From contig OZ244984.1 in assembly GCA_965223125.1 (NCBI GenBank), forward strand, positions 1,054,001-1,118,000: DNA of 64,000 nucleotides, in the 5' to 3' direction. This stretch comes from Pacificispira sp965223125 (GTDB taxonomy: Bacteria; Pseudomonadota; Alphaproteobacteria; UBA8366; Aestuariispiraceae). The notes below the pieces were generated by a model, which was not told where the DNA came from, searched no databases, and saw only the letters and a program-made list of their open reading frames with translations. Positions 25,212-34,285 of this stretch are shown piece by piece (positions within the stretch are counted from its first letter, which is position 1; each line of letters starts with the position of its first letter). Position numbers and translations under genes: made by a program.

Positions 25212-26186
25212 TCAGGCCTTTGACACGGCGGGAAGCGTTGCGGAACCGCCCGCTTCCGGTTTGCGATCCGGATCCGGAATATCCAGATCCGCCGCTTCAT
25301 CAGTCACCGCGCCGGATGGGGATTTTCCGCCCGCCCCGCGCCCGTCCATCAGCAGGCCGATCAGCCCGGCAATGGTTGCGCGCTGATCAGCGCGCGGCAC
25401 GACCAGATCAACCATGCCATGTTCCAGCAGATACTCAGCGGTCTGGAACCCTTCTGGCAGGGTTTCGCGCACCGTCTGTTCGATCACCCGGCGACCGGCA
25501 AAACCGATCCGCGCGCCCGGCTCGGCCAGATGGATATCGCCCAGCATCGCGAAACTGGCCGAAACGCCGCCTGTGGTCGGGTCCGTCATCAGCACGATAT
25601 AGGGAAGCCCCGCTTCCTTCACTTCCTCGACCGCGATGGTGGTACGGGGAAGCTGCATCAGGGAGAGAATGCCTTCCTGCATCCGGGCCCCGCCGGAGGA
25701 TGGAATCGCGATCAACGGAGCCTTCTGCATCACCGCCAAACGCGCGGCGGCCAGCATGCCCTCCCCCACCGCCATGCCCATGGACCCGCCCATGAAATCG
25801 AAATTGAATACGACGACGACGATCTTGCGACCCAGCATCCGGCCATGGGCGACGACGACGGCATCCCCGGAATCGGTCTTCGACTGGGCATCCTTCAGGC
25901 GGTCGGTATAGCGCTTCTTGTCGCGGAATTTCAGCGGATCGATCTTCACGCGCGGCAGGTTGATGCGAGTATAGTCGCCCTCATCAAACAGATGCGCCAG
26001 ACGCTTGGCCAGCGGCAGGCGCAGGTGATGGCCGCAATGCTGGCAGACATGCAGATGGCTTTCCAGATCGCGGTGAAAGATCATCTGTCCGCAACTGGGG
26101 CATTTGTGCCACAGATTGTCCGGCACCTCGGTTTCGCCCACCAGGGCCTTGATCTTCGGTTTTACCCAATTGGTCAGCCAGTTCAT
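25212..26186 (-). CDS. accD: Acetyl-CoA carboxylase carboxyltransferase beta subunit
   Basis: This 324-residue protein carries the N-terminal zinc finger (HKCPSCGQMIFHRDLESH, with a second Cys-x2-Cys at VCQHCGHH) and the carboxyltransferase core (IPSSGGARMQEGILSLMQ and GGVSASFAMLGDIHLAEPGA). With AccA it transfers carboxyl from biotin to acetyl-CoA to form malonyl-CoA for fatty acid synthesis. The C-terminal 45 residues are acidic and variable. It lies 28 bases after trpA. Confidence 0.96.
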   Translation of the reverse strand: MNWLTNWVKPKIKALVGETEVPDNLWHKCPSCGQMIFHRDLESHLHVCQHCGHHLRLPLAKRLAHLFDEGDYTRINLPRVKIDPLKFRDKKRYTDRLKDAQSKTDSGDAVVVAHGRMLGRKIVVVVFNFDFMGGSMGMAVGEGMLAAARLAVMQKAPLIAIPSSGGARMQEGILSLMQLPRTTIAVEEVKEAGLPYIVLMTDPTTGGVSASFAMLGDIHLAEPGARIGFAGRRVIEQTVRETLPEGFQTAEYLLEHGMVDLVVPRADQRATIAGLIGLLMDGRGAGGKSPSGAVTDEAADLDIPDPDRKPEAGGSATLPAVSKA

Positions 26187-26214
26187 GAACCGGTAAGCCC
26201 CTTATCGTTCTGAA

Positions 26215-27063
26215 TTAACGCCGCACGCCTTCGGCCAGCGCAGCGACATAGTCTAGCACGGATCTGGCGCAATTCGGTAACGGAGTGCCGTCGGGTGCCA
26301 GATTGGCGCGTACTGTCTCAACGATGGCGGATCCGATCACCGCCGCATCTGCCGCCTTGGAAATCTCATCGGCCTGATCCGGTGTGCGGATACCAAAGCC
26401 AACGACGATAGGCAGATCGGTATGCCGCTTGATCCGCGCCACCGCCCCACGCACCGGATCGGCCTGAATTTCCTTCGTTCCTGTAATGCCCAGGATGGAT
26501 ACGTAATAGACAAAGCCCGACGTGTTCTGCAGGACCTTCGGCAATCGCTTGTCGTCGGTTGTTGGCGTTGCCAGACGGATGAAGTTGATTCCCGCCTTCA
26601 GCGCGGGAATACACAATTCCTCGTCTTCTTCCGGCGGCAGATCGACGACGATCAAACCGTCGATTCCCGCTTTCAGCGCATCCTGGAGAAACCGGTCGAC
26701 GCCATAGGAATAGATCGGATTGTAATAACCCATCAGTACCAGCGGCGTATCGGGATGTCGGGCGCGAAAGGCGGTCGCCATCGCCAGAGTCTTCACCATG
26801 GTCTGCCCGGCATGCAGGGCACGCAAACCCGCCGCCTGAATCGCCGGGCCATCGGCCATCGGGTCGGTGAAGGGCATACCGATCTCGACGATATCCGCCC
26901 CGGCATCGGGCAGGCCCAGCAGGATTTCCAATCCGGTTTCGTAATTCGGGTCGCCAGCCGTCACATAGGTGACCAGCCCCCCGCGGCCCTCGACTTTCAA
27001 TGCGGCGAAGCGGGCCGCGATCCTTCCGGAATCCGGCGCAATGGAAACGGCTGCCTCACTCAC
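26215..27063 (-). CDS. trpA: Tryptophan synthase alpha subunit
   Basis: This 282-residue TIM-barrel protein cleaves indole-3-glycerol phosphate. Signatures: LVTYVTAGDPNYETGLEILL, VEIGMPFTDPMADGPAIQAA (catalytic Glu), DGLIVVDLPPEEDEEL (catalytic Asp) and FVYYVSILGITGTKEIQ. Its start overlaps the trpB stop by four bases, so the two subunits are translationally coupled and assemble into the alpha2-beta2 complex. Confidence 0.97.
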   Translation of the reverse strand: MSEAAVSIAPDSGRIAARFAALKVEGRGGLVTYVTAGDPNYETGLEILLGLPDAGADIVEIGMPFTDPMADGPAIQAAGLRALHAGQTMVKTLAMATAFRARHPDTPLVLMGYYNPIYSYGVDRFLQDALKAGIDGLIVVDLPPEEDEELCIPALKAGINFIRLATPTTDDKRLPKVLQNTSGFVYYVSILGITGTKEIQADPVRGAVARIKRHTDLPIVVGFGIRTPDQADEISKAADAAVIGSAIVETVRANLAPDGTPLPNCARSVLDYVAALAEGVRR

Positions 27064-28271
27064 AGTTTGACCCCCAGAAGATTGGCGATGGTGGTGACAT
27101 CCTTGTCGCCCCGGCCACAGAGATTCATCACGATGATATGGTCCTTCGGCAGATCAGGCGCGATCCGCATCACATGGGCCAGCGCATGGGACGGCTCCAG
27201 AGCAGGGATGATCCCCTCCATCTTGCAGCACAGTTGGAAGGCCTCAATGGCATCCATATCCGTAGCCGACGCATAGGTGACCCGACCGGTATCCTTCAGC
27301 CAGGAATGCTCCGGCCCGATACCCGGATAGTCGAGACCGGCAGAGATCGAATAGGGTTCCACCACCTGGCCATCCTTGTCCTGGATCAGATACATCCGGT
27401 TGCCATGCAGCACGCCAGGGCGTCCGCCGGTTAGGGAGGCGGCATGCTCGCCGGTCTCAATTCCCTTGCCCGCCGCTTCGACGCCGATGATGTTGACGCC
27501 AAGATCATCCAGAAAAGGATGGAACAGGCCCATCGCGTTTGATCCACCGCCGATACAGGCGACCAGCGTGTCAGGCAGGCGGCCCTCGGCCTCCATCATC
27601 TGTTCCTTGGTCTCGCGCCCGATCACCGACTGGAAGTCACGCACCATGGCGGGATAGGGATGCGGCCCGGCGACGGTGCCGATGATGTAGAATGTATCTT
27701 CAACATTCGCGACCCAGTCGCGCATCGCCTCGTTCAGCGCATCCTTCAGCGTCTTGGAGCCACTTTCCACCGCCTCGACCTCGGCGCCCAGCAGCTTCAT
27801 GCGGAACACGTTGGGTGATTGGCGGGCAACATCGACACTGCCCATATAGACCTTGCAGGGCATATCGAAAAGCGCACAGGCCGTAGCCGTCGCGACGCCG
27901 TGCTGACCCGCCCCGGTCTCGGCGATGATCCGGGTCTTGCCCATGCGGCGGGCCAGCAGAATCTGGCCCATCACGTTGTTGATCTTATGGCTGCCGGTAT
28001 GGTTCAGCTCGTCGCGCTTGAAATAGACCTTCGCGCCGCCGAGATGCTCGGTCAGGCGCTTAGCGAAATAGAGCGGGCTGGGACGACCGACATAATGCTT
28101 CGCGTAATAGTCGATCTCCGACTGATAGCTTGGATCAGCCTTCGCATCCTCATAAGCCTTCTGCACATCGAGGACGAGCGGCATCAGTGTCTCTGCCACG
28201 AAACGCCCGCCGTAAAGTCCGAAGCGACCGCTCTCATCCGGACCGGTACGATATGAATTCAACTGCTGCAT
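27060..28271 (-). CDS. trpB: Tryptophan synthase beta subunit
   Basis: This 403-residue PLP enzyme joins indole and serine to make tryptophan. PLP lysine lies in LNHTGSHKINNVMGQILLA; further signatures are ETGAGQHGVATATACALF and VACIGGGSNAMGLFHPF. It heads the visible cluster. The trpF gene, often just upstream in alphaproteobacteria, is absent here; instead comF follows after about 180 bases. Confidence 0.97.
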   Translation of the reverse strand: MQQLNSYRTGPDESGRFGLYGGRFVAETLMPLVLDVQKAYEDAKADPSYQSEIDYYAKHYVGRPSPLYFAKRLTEHLGGAKVYFKRDELNHTGSHKINNVMGQILLARRMGKTRIIAETGAGQHGVATATACALFDMPCKVYMGSVDVARQSPNVFRMKLLGAEVEAVESGSKTLKDALNEAMRDWVANVEDTFYIIGTVAGPHPYPAMVRDFQSVIGRETKEQMMEAEGRLPDTLVACIGGGSNAMGLFHPFLDDLGVNIIGVEAAGKGIETGEHAASLTGGRPGVLHGNRMYLIQDKDGQVVEPYSISAGLDYPGIGPEHSWLKDTGRVTYASATDMDAIEAFQLCCKMEGIIPALEPSHALAHVMRIAPDLPKDHIIVMNLCGRGDKDVTTIANLLGVKL

Positions 28272-28448
28272 GGGTGTGACCTCGATGTTCCGTGACCCCC
28301 CACGGCCCGTCTAACGGGATTGAACCTGCCTGAGCGGTTCTAAACCAGTGACCGGGGCCTGTCCATACGGCTGGCCATCGACATGAAAACAGGTACGCTC
28401 CTGAAGCGGAGGGAAAGTTTTTATCTTCGCCCCATCAAGGTCGTGCCA

Positions 28449-29210
28449 TCACAGCGGGTTGGTTTCGCGCACGACGCGGGCGAGGGTCAGGACATCGACC
28501 GCCCGCGCCCCATCGCGTTTCAGGCGGCGAGCCAGGGCATTCACCGTAGCTCCTGTGGTAAAGACATCATCCACCAGCAGCACCCGCTTTCCCGTCAGTC
28601 GCGCTTTCTGCTCGACCGGAACCCGGAACGCACCCTCGACATTACGGCGGCGGGCACTGGCGGACAGATGCCCCTGCGACGGGGTGTGGCGCTGCCGCCG
28701 GATCAGATCGCCTGCCATCTCAACCCCGAAAGCCTCGGCCAGCGGACGGGCCAGCAGGGCGGATTGATTGTAGCGCCGGTCAAACAGACGGCGTCGATGC
28801 AGCGGCACCGGCACGATCAGATCCGCCTCGGCCAGCAGCGGCTCCCCCACACGGCGCATCCACGCCGATAGGCCGGGAGCCAGATCGGTCCGATCGCTAT
28901 GCTTGAAGGAGATCAGGATATGTCCGATCCGGTCATCATAGGCCACCGCCGCCCGCGCCCGGTCAAAATGCGGCGGTCGGGACAGGCAGGCCCCACATCG
29001 CACGCCGGGACCAAAATCCAGTTCAAACGGATAGCCGCATTGGTCACATTGCGGGGCAGCGATGAAGCGGGACGCCCGCCAGCAATCGGTACACAGCCCG
29101 CCGGGCGACCCGGTCTGCACCCCGCACCCGGCACAGCGCGGGGGTAGCACGAAGTCCAGCGCCACACGCATCAGCGTGAAAGGAGCCGAAAGGGCAGCCC
29201 CGCCGATCAT
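28449..29210 (-). CDS. comF: ComF family phosphoribosyltransferase-like protein
   Basis: This 253-residue protein has two N-terminal Cys-x2-Cys zinc knuckles (RCAGCGVQT, CDQCGYPF) with a further CGAC, then a PRTase fold ending in the PRPP-loop motif RVLLVDDVFTTGATVNAL. ComF proteins are needed for DNA uptake in naturally competent bacteria, but their biochemical reaction is unclear. The start overlaps the rhodanese stop by one base (TGATG), so it is translationally coupled. Confidence 0.9.
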   Translation of the reverse strand: MIGGAALSAPFTLMRVALDFVLPPRCAGCGVQTGSPGGLCTDCWRASRFIAAPQCDQCGYPFELDFGPGVRCGACLSRPPHFDRARAAVAYDDRIGHILISFKHSDRTDLAPGLSAWMRRVGEPLLAEADLIVPVPLHRRRLFDRRYNQSALLARPLAEAFGVEMAGDLIRRQRHTPSQGHLSASARRRNVEGAFRVPVEQKARLTGKRVLLVDDVFTTGATVNALARRLKRDGARAVDVLTLARVVRETNPL

Positions 29211-30802
29211 CAGGAGAAATCCGGAAAAGTCAGCGTCCCTTCCCGCACGACCTGCGGGACCAGCGCCACCTCCCAGTCGATGTAACGCTGCATCGCGGCC
29301 TTATCGAGGGTCAGGTCATAAGGTTTATGGAACACATCTTCCTCTGCCGAAAACGGGTGTTCGATCCCGCTTTCCATCGCACCCCCGACCTCCTCCCAGG
29401 CCTGGCTGCCACCCGTGATGACCCGCACCCGATGCACACCCGCCCGCATCATGTCCTGTGCCGCCAGGATCGCGATGCGCGGATCGCGGGCGGTGAACAG
29501 CAGCATCCGGCAACAAAGCGTATCGCGCAGATCCTGGAGTGCACGTGATCGGATCGCGAACCGCGCCCCTTTCGGATGGGACTTCCGATGGCTGAGGCTG
29601 GAGGAGAAATCCACGATGGGTGCACCCTCGACAGCCCCCGCTACGGCCATCGCATCCACCGCCCCGATCATCGTCACCGGCATCAGGTCCAATTCGAAGA
29701 CCGGGTCCGGCGGTGGTCCGGTCTCTGTGCCGCGCGCTCCAATCCCGCCCCGCAGGGTTGCGACATCCGACCAGCCCATCTGTCGCAGCCAGGCCGCCGT
29801 CATAATCGCGCGGGTGCCGGTATCATCAATCAACACAAGTCTGGCGTTCAGTATTCCGACATACTCATCCGTCGCCTGTACCAGTTGCCCGCCGGGTGCA
29901 TGACGGCTGCCGGGAATGTGGCCCGCCAGAAATTCCGCTTCCGTACGGACGTCCAGCAGATAGGTCGTCCGGTCGGGGTCAGCGCGCCAGCTTTCGATCA
30001 CTTCCCAGTCCATCTGCTCCACACCGAACCGTGCAGCAACACGCTCTGCCGCCGTGCGCCCCCACTGATCGGCCGCCGGTTCCGGCTCCGGCGCGTGGTC
30101 CCGCATGCCCGTCGCACAATCCAGACCGGCCAGCATCCAGCCCATCGTGCCGTTCTCCAGCGCCACGACCCGGTTCGGAACGCCCGCATTGATCAGTGAC
30201 TGCGCCCCGATGATGGACCGGGTTCGCCCGGCGCAGTTGACCACGATCACCGTATCCGGATCGGGAACCACCTGCTTCACGCGATGCACCAGTTCCGCAC
30301 CCGGCACATCGATCCCGCCAGGAATCGACATCCGGTTGAATTCGCTGAAAGGGCGGCTGTCGAGAATCGCCAGATTCTCCCCGGATCGCTGCATCTCAGC
30401 CAGGGTCAGGGCGGAGATATGCGGGGTGCCGTAGCGGGTCTCGATAAACTCCCCGAAGGCCTTTGACGGAACATTGACGCCACTGAACAGCGGATGGCCC
30501 GCTGCTTCCCAGGCGTCGATACCCCCCTCCAGGATCGCCACGTCGCACCATCCGGCGAAAACAAGAATATCAGCCGCCGTCTTCGCCAGGCCCTCTCCGG
30601 CATCGCAAAGCACGACCGGCACGGTACTGCGGGGAATCATACGGCGATAGCTGACCTCAAACCGGCTGCGCGGAATATTGACCGCGCGCAGGATATGCCT
30701 CGCCCCGAAGACACCCTGTTCCCGCAGGTCGATCAGCGCGATCTCCCGCCCGGATTTCAAAGCCGCATGCAGTGCCGATGGCTCGATGCTTTTGACCGTC
30801 AC
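29210..30802 (-). CDS. Four-domain rhodanese-like sulfurtransferase
   Basis: This 530-residue protein has four rhodanese modules in tandem at about residues 5-110, 125-235, 265-365 and 375-480. The first two have a catalytic cysteine (Cys66 in VVLCDAGEG; Cys190 in VVNCAGRTRS). The third and fourth have Asp-Thr-Gly and Ala-Arg at that place (LIDDTGTRA, LFTARDPRIA) and should be inactive. Rhodaneses pass sulfane sulfur from persulfides or thiosulfate. Start is taken as GTG at 30802, which has AAGGGG upstream. It is coupled to comF downstream. Confidence 0.85.
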   Translation of the reverse strand: MTVKSIEPSALHAALKSGREIALIDLREQGVFGARHILRAVNIPRSRFEVSYRRMIPRSTVPVVLCDAGEGLAKTAADILVFAGWCDVAILEGGIDAWEAAGHPLFSGVNVPSKAFGEFIETRYGTPHISALTLAEMQRSGENLAILDSRPFSEFNRMSIPGGIDVPGAELVHRVKQVVPDPDTVIVVNCAGRTRSIIGAQSLINAGVPNRVVALENGTMGWMLAGLDCATGMRDHAPEPEPAADQWGRTAAERVAARFGVEQMDWEVIESWRADPDRTTYLLDVRTEAEFLAGHIPGSRHAPGGQLVQATDEYVGILNARLVLIDDTGTRAIMTAAWLRQMGWSDVATLRGGIGARGTETGPPPDPVFELDLMPVTMIGAVDAMAVAGAVEGAPIVDFSSSLSHRKSHPKGARFAIRSRALQDLRDTLCCRMLLFTARDPRIAILAAQDMMRAGVHRVRVITGGSQAWEEVGGAMESGIEHPFSAEEDVFHKPYDLTLDKAAMQRYIDWEVALVPQVVREGTLTFPDFS

Positions 30803-30911
30803 GCCGATCCCCTTATGGTGTGGTCCCGCTATGGTATGCTGTGGACGGTTACTGTAGAAGCTTGAACCGGGGTTGGGAACAACTCTGGTCAACCTGGAAC
30901 AATGAGGCGCA

Positions 30912-31805
30912 ATGTCCCCGGACCCGATCACGATATTCGACCGCGCGCTTCTGCGGCGACGGCGCGACCGTGCGGCGCGGCGGGACGGCGATCACGATTT
31001 CCTCCTCCGGGAGGTTCAGGACCGAATGATTGAGCGGCTGGTGGATGTCGCCCGCGTCTTCGACCATGCGCTCGATATCGGCGGACGCGAGGGCGGTCTG
31101 TCCCGCAGGCTTGTCGATGAATGCCGCGCCCAACGGGCCGTCGTAATGGACAGGTCCTTCGGATATGTCGAACGGGCGCGTGGTGCAGGAATGCCAGGCC
31201 TTGTCGGGGATGAGGAATTCCTGCCGATCCGGGACGGGAGCTTCGATTTGATCGTCTCCTGTCTGGCGCTGCACTGGGTGAACGATCTTCCAGGTGCGCT
31301 GGTCCAGGCGAATCGGGCGCTGCGACCCGATGGTCTGTTCCAGGCGGCCCTGCTCGGTGGGGAAACGCTAAGCGAGTTGCGCCATTGCCTGATGGATGCG
31401 GAATTGGAAGTCACCGGTGGTGTCTCGCCCAGGGTTTCCCCGATGGTGGACCTGCGCGATGCGGCGGGGCTGCTGCAACGAGCCGGATTCGCCCTGCCGG
31501 TCGCCGATCTGGACCGGATCGACGTGACCTATGCTGACCCGTTCCGTCTGTTCGAAGACCTGCGCGCGATGGGGGAGATGAACGCCTTGGTGGACCGCCT
31601 GCGCCGCCCGACCGCCCGCAGCGTCTTCCTGAAGGCACTGGAACTCTACGCCACCCGCCATGCCGATGCATCGGGACGCCTTCCTGTGCGGGTGGACGTG
31701 ATTTTCCTGCATGGCTGGCATCCGGCCGAAAGTCAGCCGAAGCCGTTGCCCCCCGGTAGCGGGAGGACGAGCCTTACAAAGGTTCTTGGAGAGCCGGAGG
31801 AATAG
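30912..31805 (+). CDS. NDUFAF5/BioC-like class I methyltransferase
   Basis: This 297-residue SAM-dependent enzyme has motif I as ALDIGGREGGLSRRLV, GDEEFLPIRDGSFDLIVSCL and LHWVNDLPGALVQANRALRP. The N terminus (ITIFDRALLRRRRDRAA) is the mark of the mitochondrial/alphaproteobacterial NDUFAF5 group, which hydroxylates or methylates a complex I subunit during assembly. The neighbouring small NDUFS6-type zinc protein supports a complex I link. BioC (malonyl-ACP methylation) is a less likely alternative. It is divergent from the rhodanese gene, 109 bases away. Confidence 0.83.
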   Translation: MSPDPITIFDRALLRRRRDRAARRDGDHDFLLREVQDRMIERLVDVARVFDHALDIGGREGGLSRRLVDECRAQRAVVMDRSFGYVERARGAGMPGLVGDEEFLPIRDGSFDLIVSCLALHWVNDLPGALVQANRALRPDGLFQAALLGGETLSELRHCLMDAELEVTGGVSPRVSPMVDLRDAAGLLQRAGFALPVADLDRIDVTYADPFRLFEDLRAMGEMNALVDRLRRPTARSVFLKALELYATRHADASGRLPVRVDVIFLHGWHPAESQPKPLPPGSGRTSLTKVLGEPEE

Positions 31806-31811
31806 GCGGAA

Positions 31812-32006
31812 TCAGTGATGACTGCCGGGGACGATGCCGTCCTTCAGGATGAAGCGCTTGTCGCAATAGCCGCAATCGACCTGGCGATCAGGGCCGATCT
31901 GAAGATAGACCTTCGGATGGCCCAGCGCACCGCCGCCCCCATCGCAACTGACGCGGTCGGTTTCGACATATTCGACTTCCGGTTCGTAGATCGAGGGTGC
32001 GGGCAT
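31812..32006 (-). CDS. CHCC zinc-finger protein (NDUFS6 / 13-kDa complex I subunit homologue)
   Basis: This 64-residue protein has the zinc set Cys21, His30, Cys45 and Cys48 (SCDGGGGALGHPKVYL then VDCGYCDKRF), the zf-CHCC signature. The family is the bacterial form of the NDUFS6 accessory subunit of NADH dehydrogenase. It ends 6 bases from the convergent methyltransferase gene. Confidence 0.9.
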   Translation of the reverse strand: MPAPSIYEPEVEYVETDRVSCDGGGGALGHPKVYLQIGPDRQVDCGYCDKRFILKDGIVPGSHH

Positions 32007-32246
32007 CGGGATCTCAATCCTTCGGGTTCATCCTGAAAATTTGCCCGTCCCAGGCTGCAATGCATCGCCTGTCACGGGGCGGATTCTGTGCCGGTGCTTG
32101 CCCGGATCGACTTTGGGGCCTATCTAGGAGCAACCACACATCATCTCACCGTCGTTATGACCCAGCCCGCCCCCATCGCGCAAGCCCCTAAGGCGCGCCA
32201 GCACTCGGGAACGGACCAGAGCGAAGCTAAGGAAATGGAAGACCGC

Positions 32247-33242
32247 ATGCCACTCGACACCCATCCCCAGACCCGGCACGAAACCACGACCGATCCCGAT
32301 CTTGCCATCGATGCCAGAGGCTTGAGCAAGACCTATCGCGGTCAGGGGAAGTCCCCCGACAAGCATGCGCTGGATGCCATCGACCTGCAAATCCCGCGCG
32401 GCAGTCTGTTCGGCCTGCTGGGTCCGAATGGTGCTGGCAAATCAACCTTCATCAATATTCTGGCCGGTCTGGTGGTAAAGTCATCAGGAACAGCGAAAAT
32501 CTGGGGCTACGACGTCGCTGACAATCCGCGCATGGCCAAGGCCTCCATCGGTGTCGTGCCGCAGGAACTGAATATCGACCCGTTTTTCACGCCAGAGGAA
32601 ATGCTCGATGTGCAGGCGGGCCTCTATGGCGTGCCAAAGGCGGAACGCCGTACCGAGGAAATCCTGGACATGATCGGCCTGACCGACAAGCGCGATGCCT
32701 ATGCCCGCACGCTGTCCGGCGGGATGCGCCGCCGTCTTCTGATCGGCAAGGCGCTGGTCCACAACCCGCCAGTTCTGGTGCTGGACGAGCCGACCGCCGG
32801 GGTTGATATCGAACTGCGCCGCCAGCTTTGGGAAAATGTCGTGGCGCTGAACAAGCGCGGCACGACGGTATTGCTGACCACACATTATCTGGAGGAAGCA
32901 GAGGAACTCTGCGACCGGATCGGCATCATCAATCACGGCAAACTGGTCGCCCATGACGACAAGCGCAGTCTGCTGGGCCGTCTGGACGCGAAGACCGTGC
33001 GGGTGACGGTGCGCGAAAGCCTGACCGAGGTGCCGGATGGTCTGAAGCGGATGGGGGCGACAATCCAGAATGACGGTACTGCCACTGGTCCCACTGTCAT
33101 GACCATCGCCTATCGACCCTCAGCCATGACGGCGGGGGAAATCATCGCGGCGATCAATACCGCAAAGCTCACCATCCTTGACCTGTCCACCGAGGAAACC
33201 GATCTGGAAGACATCTTCCTGCAACTCACGAAACACGACTGA
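32247..33242 (+). CDS. ABC transporter ATP-binding protein (ABC-2/DrrA type)
   Basis: This 331-residue ATPase has Walker A (LLGPNGAGKST), Q-loop (VVPQELN), signature LSGGMRRR, Walker B (VLVLDEPTAGVD) and H-loop (LTTHYLEEAE). The C-terminal extension of about 80 residues is usual for ABC-2 exporters. Starts at 32157 and 32235 are also open; 32247 is favoured by GGAAG at the right distance. No ABC-2 permease gene is adjacent, so the partner must lie elsewhere. The lipase gene follows after 11 bases. Function: probably export of a lipid, polysaccharide or drug. Confidence 0.88.
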   Translation: MPLDTHPQTRHETTTDPDLAIDARGLSKTYRGQGKSPDKHALDAIDLQIPRGSLFGLLGPNGAGKSTFINILAGLVVKSSGTAKIWGYDVADNPRMAKASIGVVPQELNIDPFFTPEEMLDVQAGLYGVPKAERRTEEILDMIGLTDKRDAYARTLSGGMRRRLLIGKALVHNPPVLVLDEPTAGVDIELRRQLWENVVALNKRGTTVLLTTHYLEEAEELCDRIGIINHGKLVAHDDKRSLLGRLDAKTVRVTVRESLTEVPDGLKRMGATIQNDGTATGPTVMTIAYRPSAMTAGEIIAAINTAKLTILDLSTEETDLEDIFLQLTKHD

Positions 33243-33253
33243 GGGACCAGGGC

Positions 33254-34246
33254 GTGAGACTCCGGCTGTTTCTCGTCGGACTGGTGATCCTGTTGAACGC
33301 CTGTGCGCCAAGGGTGGAAGGGATCGGTCCCGCAACCGGAGAAGCGCCGGTACTGCGGGACAACGTCTTCATCATGGCCGATGGCTATCACCTGCCGGTC
33401 ATGATCACGATGCCGAAGGATGAAGAGCCAAAAGCGGTACTGGTCGCACTGCACGGGTTCAACGATTATTCCAATGCATTTTCCGATTCCGCCCGCGACT
33501 GGGCAGCAGCTGGGATTGCCGTCTATGCCTATGATCAGCGCGGCTTCGGCGCGACGGCGGGACGCGGATTGTGGTATGGCGCGGCGGCACTGGCAGGCGA
33601 TCTGGCGGCGGTAACCGATATCCTGCGTGACCGCCATCCGGGCCTGCCCATCGCGGTGCTGGGGGAGAGTATGGGCGGTGCGGTGCTGATTGCGGCGCTG
33701 ACCGATCCGGACCTGCCCCGCGCGACCGTGGACCGGGCGATCCTGTCGGCACCAGCGGTCTGGGGGCGCGCCGTCATGCCCTGGTGGCAGCGCGTGCCGC
33801 TGACGCTGTTTTCCTGGACCCTGCCCTGGCTGGAGGTCGCCCCCCGGATCGACCGTCGGCCATCGGACAATATCCCGATGCTGCGCGCGCTGTCTGCCGA
33901 TCCATTGATCATCCGCCGCACCCGACTGGATGCGATCCACGGTCTGGTCGGGCTGATGGATCGCGGCTATGCGGGCCTGCCATATCTGGGGCCGAACACA
34001 TTGCTTCTCTATGGACTGAACGAGGATATCCTGCCCGATGCGGCCTGGCGCGGCGGTGTTCGGCGGCTGACACCCAGCGCGGGATGGCGGCTGGCGCTGT
34101 ATGACAAGGGATTCCACATGCTGACACGGGACCTGAATGCCGATCTTGTCATCGCCGATATCTCGGCCTTTGTGTTGGACCCGAAGGCTCCCCTGCCGTC
34201 GGGTCGGGAAGCCGATCCGGGGGACTTGCTCGCGCCGGTGAATTGA
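33254..34246 (+). CDS. Alpha/beta hydrolase lipoprotein (monoacylglycerol lipase/lysophospholipase type)
   Basis: This 330-residue protein begins at a GTG behind ACCAGGGC and has a lipoprotein signal ending LLNAC. The hydrolase domain shows the oxyanion region VLVALHGFNDYSNAF, the nucleophile elbow AVLGESMGGAVL (Ser), the Asp in NEDILPD and the His in DKGFHMLTRD. It matches the hydrolase_4 (PldB-like) family acting on lysophospholipids or monoacylglycerol at the envelope. Its 11-base spacing from the ABC ATPase gene suggests a shared transcript. Confidence 0.88.
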   Translation: MRLRLFLVGLVILLNACAPRVEGIGPATGEAPVLRDNVFIMADGYHLPVMITMPKDEEPKAVLVALHGFNDYSNAFSDSARDWAAAGIAVYAYDQRGFGATAGRGLWYGAAALAGDLAAVTDILRDRHPGLPIAVLGESMGGAVLIAALTDPDLPRATVDRAILSAPAVWGRAVMPWWQRVPLTLFSWTLPWLEVAPRIDRRPSDNIPMLRALSADPLIIRRTRLDAIHGLVGLMDRGYAGLPYLGPNTLLLYGLNEDILPDAAWRGGVRRLTPSAGWRLALYDKGFHMLTRDLNADLVIADISAFVLDPKAPLPSGREADPGDLLAPVN

Positions 34247-34285
34247 ACGATTGTGCGGCCTCACTGTATCGATATGAGGGAAGTA

